A stretch of DNA of 64,000 nt from CAWJPW01 sp963844845 (GTDB taxonomy: Bacteria > Acidobacteriota > Thermoanaerobaculia > Thermoanaerobaculales > Sulfomarinibacteraceae): positions 620,001-684,000 of the forward strand of contig CAWJPW010000008.1 of NCBI GenBank assembly GCA_963844845.1, given 5' to 3'. The notes beneath the pieces were generated by a model. It was not told the origin of the DNA, did no database searches, and worked only from the letters and a program-made list of their open reading frames with translations. Positions within the stretch are counted from its first letter, which is position 1. The number at the start of each line of letters is the position of its first letter. Of this stretch, positions 33,147 through 43,521 are shown in pieces. The translations under genes and the position numbers were made by a program.

Positions 33147-33554
33147 CTAGCTACCGAGCCTACCGGCGACCCTCAGCCTGGTCATGGCCATCTTGAGGTG
33201 GGCGGTCATGCGCTCGAGGTCGTCCGCGTCGATGCCCTTGAGCGCTGCCTCCGCCTCGACCCGCGCCTGCTGCGCCGCCGGGACGTCGATCTCCTCCGGG
33301 CGCTCGGCCACCGTGGCGAGCACCGTGACACGATCGGGGAGGACCTCGGCGAAGCCCCACTGGATGGCGAGGTAGGTCTCGCGGTGGCCCACGCGATACA
33401 TGAGCTCACCGATGTCGAGGGAGGTGAGCAGTGGGGTGTGGCCCGGGAGCACGCCGAGGGCGCCGAGGGCGCCGGGGAGGAGAACCTCCTCGGCTTCGGC
33501 CGAGAGCACGCGCCGCGTCGGGGTCACAACCTCGAGCTGAAGCGTGGCCGCCAC
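33147..33554 (-). CDS. atpC: F1F0 ATP synthase epsilon subunit
   Basis: This 135-aa protein has the N-terminal beta-sandwich of epsilon (LQLEVVTPTRRVLSAEAEEVLLPGALGALGVLPGHTPLL) and a C-terminal helical hairpin (RVEAEAALKGIDADDLERM). Epsilon joins gamma in the rotor stalk and can inhibit hydrolysis. It begins one base after atpD and closes the operon. Its TAG stop lies inside a tandem GCTA run. Confidence 0.95.
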   Translation of the reverse strand: MAATLQLEVVTPTRRVLSAEAEEVLLPGALGALGVLPGHTPLLTSLDIGELMYRVGHRETYLAIQWGFAEVLPDRVTVLATVAERPEEIDVPAAQQARVEAEAALKGIDADDLERMTAHLKMAMTRLRVAGRLGS

Positions 33555-33555
33555 G

Positions 33556-35001
<1,446 letters not shown>

Positions 35002-35013
35002 CCTCGAAGCTCC

Positions 35014-35872
35014 CTACTGTTCCAGCGCATTGGCGCCGGAGACGATCTCCAGCAGTTCCTTGGTGATGGCCGCCTGTCGGGTGCGGTTGTACAGGAGGGT
35101 CAGGCGGTCGATCATCTCTGCGGCGTTCTTGGTGGCCGCACCCATGGCGGTCATCCTCGCCGCCTGCTCTGCCGCCGCCGAGTCGTACAGGGCGGTCTGC
35201 ACCTGGACCTCGACGTGTCGGGGCAGCAGCTCGGCGAGGAGGGACGCCGGGTCGGGCTCGTACAGATAGTCCACGCAGGCCTCGGCCGCTGCCTCCTCCT
35301 CCACCCGGGGCGGCTCGATGGGCAGCAGGCGCTCGAGAGCCTGCTCGTAGCGAATCAGACTGGCGAACCGGTTGTACAGCACGTACACCGAGTCCACCTG
35401 GCCGCTGGAGAAGGCGGTAATGAACATCTCGGCGAGGCGGGTGCCGTCGGCAGCCGTGAGCTGACTCATGGTGCTGGACTCGGAGTGCGCCACGCTGAAC
35501 GAGCGGCTGCGGAAGAAATCGGCCGCCTTCTTCCCGATGGCGACCACCTCCACCTCGCCGAGCCGCCCTGAGCGCAGCTCCCGCTCGGCCTGGCGCAGGA
35601 CGGTGGCGTTGAAGGAGCCAGCGAGCCCCTTGTCCGAAGTGACCACCACCAGCCACGCGCGGCTGCCGTCGCGCGTCGCGAGCAGGGGGTGGGTATGCTC
35701 AGTGCGGGCGGCGAGGTTGCCGAGGACGCGGGCCAGCGTCTCGGCGTATGGCCGCGCCTCCGTGATCCGCTGCTGAGCCCGGCGCAGCTTGGCCGCCGCA
35801 ACCATTTTCATGGCCTTGGTGATCTGCTGCGTCCCCTTGACGGAGCGGATGCGGCGGCGGAGATCCCGGGTG

Positions 35873-35880
<8 letters not shown>
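35014..35880 (-). CDS. atpG: F1F0 ATP synthase gamma subunit
   Basis: This 288-aa protein starts with the conserved RDLRRRIRSVKGTQQITKAMKMVAAAKLRRAQ helix, and ends with the matching helix AARMTAMGAATKNAAEMIDRLTLLYNRTRQAAITKEL, the coiled-coil shaft. The centre carries the VVVTSDKGLAGSFNA block. The chosen start is TTG at 35880 (CGGAGG six bases upstream), eight bases inside atpA; there is no ATG or GTG close to the conserved N terminus, so a rare TTG start is likely. Confidence 0.95.
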
Positions 35881-37405
<1,525 letters not shown>

Positions 37406-37406
37406 G

Positions 37407-37958
37407 TCAGCTCTGCTCCATCTGGGTGTGGCGGCGCAGCTGCTGGAGCTGGCCGATGAGGCTCGCGTCGAACACCTTGGATCCCACCTGCACGCGGAAC
37501 CCAGCGAGAAGCTCCGGGCGCTCGACGAAGTCGGCAACGACGGTGGCGTCCACCACCTGGGAAACGGCCTCCACCACCGCCTGGCGCTGCGCCTCGGCGA
37601 GGGCGGCGGGAACCTCGATGGTGGCGCGCACCCGGCCCATGGCGCGGTCCACGAGCTCGCGGTAAGTGTCGCGCACTGCCGCGAGGTGCTCGAGACGGTA
37701 GTGCTCGCGCAGCACGTGCATGAAGTCGCGGGCGGGGCGGGTGAGCTCGAGCGCGTCGAGGACCTCATCGAGGAGGGCGTTCTTGCTCTCGTGGCTCAGC
37801 ACCGGGGTCACCATCGACCGTAGGAGCTCGGGTACCTCCGCGAGGGCGAGCACGAAGCGGTCGAGCTCGTGGACCACGGCCTCGAGGCGGTCAGGGGCCT
37901 GCTGGCTCACCACCTCGAAGAGGGCCTTGGCATAGGGCATCGCCCGGAAGCGCGCCAT
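37407..37958 (-). CDS. atpH: F1F0 ATP synthase delta subunit
   Basis: This 183-aa delta/OSCP protein begins with the typical MARFRAMPYAKALFEVVSQQ and ends with the C-terminal beta/helix region GFRVQVGSKVFDASLIGQLQQLRR. It connects the peripheral stalk to the top of F1. Start ATG 37958 has AGGAG closely upstream, and the gene lies one base after the b-subunit stop. Confidence 0.95.
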   Translation of the reverse strand: MARFRAMPYAKALFEVVSQQAPDRLEAVVHELDRFVLALAEVPELLRSMVTPVLSHESKNALLDEVLDALELTRPARDFMHVLREHYRLEHLAAVRDTYRELVDRAMGRVRATIEVPAALAEAQRQAVVEAVSQVVDATVVADFVERPELLAGFRVQVGSKVFDASLIGQLQQLRRHTQMEQS

Positions 37959-37959
37959 G

Positions 37960-38532
37960 CTACTCCTCCTTGGCGTGGGCGCGCAGCGCCACCAGGCTGC
38001 GCTCCAGCACCCGCTGCCGGTCGCTCTCGGTGATCTCGCGCTCGAGCAGCTCGCGCGCCAGCTCGGCGGTGAGGGCGGCGGTGTCCTCAGCCAGGTGCTG
38101 GCGGGTCTCGGCGGTGCGGCGGGTGATCTCGGCCTCAACACGGCGCAGCAGACGCTGCTCCTCCTCACCGGCGGCGGCGAGGATGCGTTCGCGCTCGGCC
38201 TCGCCTTCGCGCTCCGCGCGGGTACGCAGCTCGGAGACCTCGCCCTCGACCTCCTCAAGGCGCTTGAGGACCTGGGCGCGGAGATCCTCGGCCTCGGCCA
38301 GCTTGCGCCGCGCCTCCTCGAGCTCGAAGCGGATCCCCTCCCGGCGGCTCTCGAGGAAGCGCCCCAGAGGACGTCCCACGAACCACACCAGGGCGCCGAG
38401 GAAGAGAACCAGGTTGACCGCCTTCCAAAGGGGCATGGGGATGCCGAGGAAGGCCTCACCGCCCTCGGCGGCCAAGGCGGGCGCGGCGAGTCCGACGAGC
38501 AGCATGGTGGCGCTGACGATGCGCACCCTCAC
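37960..38532 (-). CDS. atpF: F1F0 ATP synthase b subunit (with signal-like N terminus)
   Basis: This 190-aa protein has a possible signal peptide or first membrane helix (MRVRIVSATMLLVGLAAPALA) and then the b-subunit anchor (MPLWKAVNLVLFLGALVWFV). A long charged coiled coil follows (about 60-185). The double hydrophobic N terminus is seen in b subunits of several deltaproteobacterial and acidobacterial genomes. With the preceding b'-like subunit it would form a heterodimeric peripheral stalk. Start overlaps atpF' by four bases. Confidence 0.9.
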   Translation of the reverse strand: MRVRIVSATMLLVGLAAPALAAEGGEAFLGIPMPLWKAVNLVLFLGALVWFVGRPLGRFLESRREGIRFELEEARRKLAEAEDLRAQVLKRLEEVEGEVSELRTRAEREGEAERERILAAAGEEEQRLLRRVEAEITRRTAETRQHLAEDTAALTAELARELLEREITESDRQRVLERSLVALRAHAKEE

Positions 38533-38960
38533 GATGCCACCCTCCGCTCAAGCAGTCGCGAGGCGAGCTCGGCGGCGAGGACGTGGGCACGCTGGCGCAG
38601 CTCGGCTCGGGCGTCGGTCTCCTGGCGGCCAATCTCGGCGAGCGCCTCCTGGAGACGACCGTCGATCGTGTGCCGGGCGGCGTCGAGCCGCTCCTGACGG
38701 AGCGCCTGACCTTGGCGGCGGAGCTCCGCACGGACCCTGCCCGCCTCGCGCGCGGCCTCTTCCATCTCGCTCTCCAGCCGCTCTGTAGCTGAGAGGTACT
38801 CCTGGTGTTTGGAGGCCCAGGTCGTCTCCGCTCCGTCGACACGGCGGCGACGCTCGTCGGCGACCGCCGAGACCGGCTTCACGAGAAACCGGAGGACCAC
38901 CCAATAGGTCAACCAGAAGCAGGCCATGATGAACAGGAGGGACAAGTTCGGTGGGTTCAT
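38529..38960 (-). CDS. F1F0 ATP synthase b'-type subunit
   Basis: This 143-aa protein has one N-terminal membrane helix (LSLLFIMACFWLTYWVVLRFLV) and a long coiled coil (about 30-140) rich in R, E and A. It is shorter than the downstream b subunit and lies first in the operon, as b' genes do. The start has GGGAG upstream and is driven by the promoter at 39009-39037. The a and c subunit genes are not in the window. Confidence 0.87.
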   Translation of the reverse strand: MNPPNLSLLFIMACFWLTYWVVLRFLVKPVSAVADERRRRVDGAETTWASKHQEYLSATERLESEMEEAAREAGRVRAELRRQGQALRQERLDAARHTIDGRLQEALAEIGRQETDARAELRQRAHVLAAELASRLLERRVAS

Positions 38961-39008
38961 CCGCCTCTCCCGGCGCTCTCGAGAAGTGCCTGCGTTGCAG
39001 GGCGCCTC

Positions 39009-39037
39009 AAGCTAACAGAGGTGGCTACGGCGGTCAA
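39009..39037 (-). promoter_or_regulatory. ATP synthase operon promoter
   Basis: Minus-strand TTGACC (39037-39032), a 17-bp spacer and TAGCTT (39014-39009). The -35 overlaps the last codons and TGA of the bactofilin gene. The predicted leader is about 42 bases. Confidence 0.6.
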
Positions 39038-39414
39038 GCCGTCCGCGTCGCATTCGCGCTCTCGCGCTGCGAAGGCGCCTTTCCAGCGGACTCCATGTTG
39101 ACAGAGCCCTCGAGAAACGCGCCCTCCTCCATGACCAGGGCCGGGGCGTGGATGTCCGCCCATACGCGGGCGCTGGCGTGCAGCACCACGGCCTCGCTGG
39201 CGCGAATCGTACCCCGCACCGTGCCCCCCACGAGGCAGCGGGCGACGGCAACCTCCCCTTCCACGACCCCCGGCTCGCCAATCACGAGCTCGGCCTTGGA
39301 CAGTACCTTGCCTTCGATCCGCCCGTCGACTCGGAACGAGTTGGCGAACTCCAGCTCCCCCCTCACCGTGCAGCCGGCGTCGACGAATCCGTTCAGCTCA
39401 CCGCCGCGGGCCAT
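39034..39414 (-). CDS. Bactofilin-family cytoskeletal protein
   Basis: This 126-aa protein has the DUF583 right-handed beta-helix: GCTVRGELEFANSFRVDGRIEGKVLSKAELVIG, then successive GEVAVARCLVGGTVRG and ARVWADIHAPALVMEEGAFLEG turns. Bactofilins polymerize into filaments without nucleotide. ATG 39414 (GGGAGGGG upstream) overlaps the parB end by 17 bases, so it is translated with parAB. In Myxococcus bactofilins organize the ParABS system, so a role in segregation scaffolding is a reasonable inference. Confidence 0.9.
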   Translation of the reverse strand: MARGGELNGFVDAGCTVRGELEFANSFRVDGRIEGKVLSKAELVIGEPGVVEGEVAVARCLVGGTVRGTIRASEAVVLHASARVWADIHAPALVMEEGAFLEGSVNMESAGKAPSQRESANATRTA

Positions 39415-40276
39415 GATCCCCTCCCACCACGAGTTGGTCGAAGACGCGCATGAGCTCCTCCTGATCGCTACATGTGATGACGATGCTGCCGCCCCGCCGG
39501 CGCAGGCGGATGGCGACTCGAGCGCCCAGCTGAAGGGAGAGACGCTCCTCGGCTGCGCGCAGGTTGGGGTCGAGGGCGGGCTTGGCCCGCCGCGGCGCCG
39601 GCTCCTGCGCAGCCTCCTTCTCGCAGGCCGCGGCCCGCTCCAGCTCGCGCACGCTGAGCCCCGTGCTCGCGGCACGCTCGGCCCAGTGCAGCCGTTCGGC
39701 GGCCTCCGGGAAGGCCAGCAACGCCCGCGCGTGCCCCGCGGACAACCGCCCCTCCTCCACCAGAGCCTGAACCGGCTCCTCGAGCTTGAGCAGGCGCAGC
39801 GCGTTGGCCACGGTGCTGCGGTCGATACCCACCCGCCCGGCGATGTCGGCCTGGGAAAGGCCGAAGGTGGCGCGCAGGTGCTCGTAGGCCCGCGCCTCCT
39901 CCAGGGGCGTGAGATCACGACGCTGGAGGTTCTCCACCAAGGCCAGCTCCAGCTCGTGCTGCTCGTCGAGGCGCTCGCGGATCACCGCCGGCACCTCGGC
40001 GAGACCGGCGCGTTTCGCTGCTCGCCATCGCCTCTCCCCGGCGACCAGAACGTACCCGCTCTGGCCGTCCTCGCTCACCAGCAGGGGCTGGAGAACACCG
40101 TGCGCCGCGATTGACGCCGCGAGCTCTGCCAGGGCGGCCTCGTCGAAGGCATGGCGCGGCTGGTGCGGATTGGGGCGAATGCGATCGATGGGTATGGCGG
40201 CGAGCCCCGAGCGCGCCCTGGGGGTGTCCGGGATCAACGCCTTGAGGCCACGGCCGAGAGCCTGCTTACGCGCCAC
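39398..40276 (-). CDS. parB: Chromosome-partitioning protein ParB (CTPase)
   Basis: This 292-aa protein begins MARKQALGRGLKALIPD. The CTP-binding ParB/Srx domain has NPHQPRHAFDEAALAELAASI and GERRWRAAKRAGL. The helix-turn-helix core follows with LVENLQRRDLTPLEEARAY and GLSQADIAGRVGIDRSTVAN, and a C-terminal dimerization region ends the protein. It loads at parS and spreads as a clamp. GTG start, overlapping parA. Two parS-like sites occur at 41038-41053 and 42133-42148. Confidence 0.96.
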   Translation of the reverse strand: MARKQALGRGLKALIPDTPRARSGLAAIPIDRIRPNPHQPRHAFDEAALAELAASIAAHGVLQPLLVSEDGQSGYVLVAGERRWRAAKRAGLAEVPAVIRERLDEQHELELALVENLQRRDLTPLEEARAYEHLRATFGLSQADIAGRVGIDRSTVANALRLLKLEEPVQALVEEGRLSAGHARALLAFPEAAERLHWAERAASTGLSVRELERAAACEKEAAQEPAPRRAKPALDPNLRAAEERLSLQLGARVAIRLRRRGGSIVITCSDQEELMRVFDQLVVGGDHGPRR

Positions 40277-41045
40277 GGGCGACCTCCTGTCGATCGAGGA
40301 CCTCGCGCCCCAGCTGCAGGTAGGCCTGCGCGCCCCGGCTCCGCAGATCGTAGGCGTGGATGGGGCGAGAGAACGACGGTGCTTCGGCGAGACGCACGTT
40401 CCTCGGAATCACGGCGCCGAAGACCTGCGCACCGAAGACCCCACGAACCTCCTCCGCCACCTGCTGGGCCAGGTTGGTGCGCTCGTCGTACATGGTCAGG
40501 AGCACGCCGTCGATGGCCAGGTTCGGGTTGAGGAAGCGGCGAACGTCCTGCACGGTACGCATGAGCTCCGAGACCCCCTCGAGAGCGAAGTACTCGCACT
40601 GAATGGGGACCAGGAGGCCATCCGCGGCGGCGAGGGCGTTCACCGTGAGGAGGCCTAGTGACGGCGGGCAGTCAATGAATACAAAGCGGTGTCGCTCGAG
40701 GCCGACGAGGCCGTCGCGCAGGCGGAACTCGCGCCCCACCATGCCCACGAGCTCAACCTCGGCGCCCGCCAACTCCGGCGTCGCCGGGAGGATGGCGAGG
40801 TGTGGAAAGGAGGTCGCACGCACGGCGTCGGCCCCCCGCACCTCGCCCATTAGCACCTGGTAGGTGGTTGGCTCGCCCGCCTCGGGGGTGGCGCCCACGC
40901 CGGAGGTGCAGTTCGACTGGGGATCGAGATCCACCAGCAGCGTGTTCTGCTCGAAGGCGGCGAGAGCCGCACCGAGACTTATGACGGTTGTGGTCTTACC
41001 CACGCCGCCCTTCTGATTGGCCACGGCCACGATGCGGGGTTTCAC
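40266..41045 (-). CDS. parA: Chromosome-partitioning ATPase ParA (Soj)
   Basis: This 259-aa deviant-Walker ATPase starts MKPRIVAVANQKGGVGKTTT, with the signature KGGVGKTT. It then has LLVDLDPQSNCTSGVG (Walker A') and VFIDCPPSLGLLTVNAL (Walker B). It drives separation of origin regions with ParB. The GTG at 41045 lies inside the parS palindrome and overlaps the rsmG TGA stop; an in-frame GTG three codons earlier (41054) is an alternative. Confidence 0.96.
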   Translation of the reverse strand: MKPRIVAVANQKGGVGKTTTVISLGAALAAFEQNTLLVDLDPQSNCTSGVGATPEAGEPTTYQVLMGEVRGADAVRATSFPHLAILPATPELAGAEVELVGMVGREFRLRDGLVGLERHRFVFIDCPPSLGLLTVNALAAADGLLVPIQCEYFALEGVSELMRTVQDVRRFLNPNLAIDGVLLTMYDERTNLAQQVAEEVRGVFGAQVFGAVIPRNVRLAEAPSFSRPIHAYDLRSRGAQAYLQLGREVLDRQEVARGA

Positions 41046-41053
41046 GTGAAACA
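41038..41053. promoter_or_regulatory. parS site spanning the rsmG stop and parA start
   Basis: The core GTTTCACGTGAAAC is a perfect 14-bp palindrome (41039-41052). The 16-mer differs from the common parS consensus TGTTTCACGTGAAACA at one end position. The rsmG TGA and the parA GTG are both inside it. Confidence 0.85.
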
Positions 41054-41656
41054 CGGTTGAATCTGCGCCAGTCGTCCGCTCTCTGAGCGAGGCAGCGGCG
41101 AGCTTACCACACGCCACCCGGTCATCGTCTCCAGCTCCTCCACGCCCTCGACGGTGGTCCACAGCAGCACCGTTCCGCCGGGCGCCAGGCATCCCCGAGC
41201 CCACCGCAGAAGCTCCCCGCTCCGACCCAACGCTCGGGCGGTCACGGCGTCGAAGGGACCCGCATCGCGGCCCAGCTCCTCGAAGCGGCACCTGGCCACC
41301 TCGCAGCGCAGCCCGAGCTCTCGGGTTACGAGTCGGAGGAAGGCCCACCGCTTGGCCCGCGGCTCCACCAGCACTCCAGTCCAGGTCGGGCGCGCCACCA
41401 GGAGCGGCACGCCCGGGAGGCCGGCACCGCTCCCAATGTCGGCGAGAGCTCCGCTACCACCGAGGTGCTCAGCCCCGGCCAGGGCTTCGAGAACATGCCT
41501 CTCCACCAGCTCGCGGCGCGAGCCGTAGCGCACCAGGCTGTGCACTGCGCTCCACTTCTCCAGCAGCTCCAGGTAGCGTCCCAGTGAGGAGAGCAGCTCG
41601 GCCGGCACCCCCGCCGCGCTCAATAGGTCCGGAAAATCATCCCGTGCGCCAGCCAT
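41042..41656 (-). CDS. rsmG: 16S rRNA (guanine-N7) methyltransferase RsmG (GidB)
   Basis: This 204-aa Rossmann methyltransferase has the SAM-binding motif ALADIGSGAGLPGVPLLVARP and the downstream ARALG and PGGTVLLW motifs. It methylates G527 of 16S rRNA. ATG 41656 is preferred over 41662 because GGGAGG then lies at normal spacing. It overlaps mnmG at its 5' end by 20 bases and parA at its 3' end, in the conserved mnmE-mnmG-rsmG-parA-parB order. Confidence 0.94.
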   Translation of the reverse strand: MAGARDDFPDLLSAAGVPAELLSSLGRYLELLEKWSAVHSLVRYGSRRELVERHVLEALAGAEHLGGSGALADIGSGAGLPGVPLLVARPTWTGVLVEPRAKRWAFLRLVTRELGLRCEVARCRFEELGRDAGPFDAVTARALGRSGELLRWARGCLAPGGTVLLWTTVEGVEELETMTGWRVVSSPLPRSESGRLAQIQPCFT

Positions 41657-43517
41657 CGCCATCCTCCCGCGTCCCCGCCAGGCATCCGGCGAGAATCGCC
41701 GTTGCCGCCGGTGTCATGCCGGCCAGGCGCTCGGCGTCCGCCAGCGTCCGGGGCCGGTGTCGGCGGAGCGCCTCCACCGCTTCCCGCGAGAGGCCGGGCA
41801 CCCGCGCTGGATTGAAGTCCGCCGGCAACCGAACGGTGCGGAGACGGGCGAGGCGCTCAACCTCGCGGCGGTGGCGCTCCACGTAGCCGTCGTAGCGCAG
41901 CCCGGCCACCACCGCGCGGCGGTCCTCCGGAGCAAGCTCCCCGAGACCCGGCACGTCGGCGCCAAGGGCGTCCACCATGACCTCGGGTCGGCGCAGGACC
42001 TGCGCCCAGCTGGTCGGCGCCGTCAGCTCGACCCCGAGGAGGTGGCGCACCCGGGCGCGGGTCGTCCGGTCCGGGTTCAGGCGCTCCTCCTCGAGCCGGG
42101 CTCGAGCCCGGTGCCGCGACTCCCAGCGGCGCTGTTCCACGTGAAACGCCCCCTCGGAGACGAGGCCGAGGTCGCGGCCCGCCGGCATCAGACGCTCGCG
42201 CGCCGAGTCCACGCCGAGGAGGAGCCGATGCTCCGCACGCGAGGTGAGCATACGGTACGGCTCCTGGTGCTCGCCCCGTACGAGGTCGTCCACCAGCACG
42301 CCCACGTAGCCCTGCTCGCGTCCCACCACGAACGGCTCCTCACCGCGCAGGCTGCGCACCGCGTTGATCCCGGCCATGAGGCCGAGTGCCGCCGCCTCCT
42401 CGTAGCCCGAGCTGCCAAGGAGCTGGCCGGCCACGCCAAGGCCCGGGAGCTCGCGGACCGCCAGCCCGTCGTCGACCTGCCCGGGCGCCACCACGTCGTA
42501 CTCCACCGCGTAGCCGTAGCGCAGAAGCTCGGCGCCCTCGAGGCCCGGCACCGCGTGCACCACCCTTTCCTGGACGTCCCGGGGTAGGCTCGTGGACAAC
42601 CCGTTAACATAAATGCTGGAGCTCCTGAGCCCCTCGGGCTCGAGGAACAGCGTGTGCTCCTTGTGATGGGGGAAGCGCACGACCTTGTCCTCGATGGAGG
42701 GACAGTAGCGGGGGCCGACGCCGACGATGCTGCCGGCGTAGAGCGGCGAGCGGTAAAGGTTCTCGCCGATGATCTCCTGGACTACAGGTGGCGTGCGCGT
42801 GACCCAGCAGACCACCCGATTGCGCACGCGGCGGGTGCGCCACGAGAACGGGCGGGGCTCGGAGTCGCCTGGCTGTACTGCCAGTCGGCTGTAGTCCAGG
42901 CTTGCCGCGGCGAGCCGCGGGGGCGTGCCGGTCTTGTACCTGCGCAGCTTTACTCCGAGCAGTGCGAGCTCGCGGCCGAGCCCGGCGGCCGGCGGCTCGC
43001 CAAACCGACCTCCGCCGCTACGCTCGGCGCCCGTGTGGAGGACGCCGCCGAGGAAGGTGCCGGTGGTAAGGAGGACGCGCCGCCCCGCCAGCCGGCGACC
43101 ATCCCCCAGCCGTACCCCGCTGACTCCGCCGTCCCCGGTGACCAGGCCCACCACTTCACCCTCCACCACATCGATCCCTGGAACCCGCTCCAACAACCGC
43201 CCCATGAGCCGGCTGTAGCTCGCCTTGTCGCACTGCGCCCGCGGCCCCCACACGGCCGGGCCCCGAGAGCCGTTGAGCACCTTGAACTGGAGACCCGCAC
43301 GGTCGGCCGCCCACGCCTGCGCCCCGCCCAGGGCGTCGACCTCGGCGAGAAGGTGCCCTTTGCCGATCCCTCCCATGGCGGGGTTGCACGGCATCTGAGC
43401 GACCGTCTCCCGGCGCAGGGTCACCATCGTCACGCTCGCCCCCAGGCGGGCGGCCGCCAGTGCCGCCTCACAGCCGGCGTGACCAGCGCCCACGACCACC
43501 AGATCGGCCACTCTCAT
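41637..43517 (-). CDS. mnmG: tRNA U34 carboxymethylaminomethyl-modifying enzyme MnmG (GidA)
   Basis: This 626-aa FAD protein begins MRVADLVVVGAGHAGCEAALAAARLG. It has the MnmG signatures CNPAMGGIGKGHL and GPRAQCDKASYSRLM, then YCPSIEDKVVRFPHHKEHTLFLEPEG and LTSRAEHRLLLGVDSARERL. With MnmE it installs cmnm5 at the wobble uridine. Start 43517 is five bases after mnmE. A parS site (42133-42148) is embedded in the coding sequence at FHVEQ. Confidence 0.97.
   Translation of the reverse strand: MRVADLVVVGAGHAGCEAALAAARLGASVTMVTLRRETVAQMPCNPAMGGIGKGHLLAEVDALGGAQAWAADRAGLQFKVLNGSRGPAVWGPRAQCDKASYSRLMGRLLERVPGIDVVEGEVVGLVTGDGGVSGVRLGDGRRLAGRRVLLTTGTFLGGVLHTGAERSGGGRFGEPPAAGLGRELALLGVKLRRYKTGTPPRLAAASLDYSRLAVQPGDSEPRPFSWRTRRVRNRVVCWVTRTPPVVQEIIGENLYRSPLYAGSIVGVGPRYCPSIEDKVVRFPHHKEHTLFLEPEGLRSSSIYVNGLSTSLPRDVQERVVHAVPGLEGAELLRYGYAVEYDVVAPGQVDDGLAVRELPGLGVAGQLLGSSGYEEAAALGLMAGINAVRSLRGEEPFVVGREQGYVGVLVDDLVRGEHQEPYRMLTSRAEHRLLLGVDSARERLMPAGRDLGLVSEGAFHVEQRRWESRHRARARLEEERLNPDRTTRARVRHLLGVELTAPTSWAQVLRRPEVMVDALGADVPGLGELAPEDRRAVVAGLRYDGYVERHRREVERLARLRTVRLPADFNPARVPGLSREAVEALRRHRPRTLADAERLAGMTPAATAILAGCLAGTREDGDGWRTG
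42133..42148. promoter_or_regulatory. Second parS site, inside mnmG
   Basis: TGTTCCACGTGAAACG matches the parS consensus TGTTNCACGTGAAACA at all but the last base. It encodes FHVEQ in MnmG and lies 1.1 kb from the parA-proximal site. Confidence 0.8.
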
Positions 43518-43521
43518 GGCG

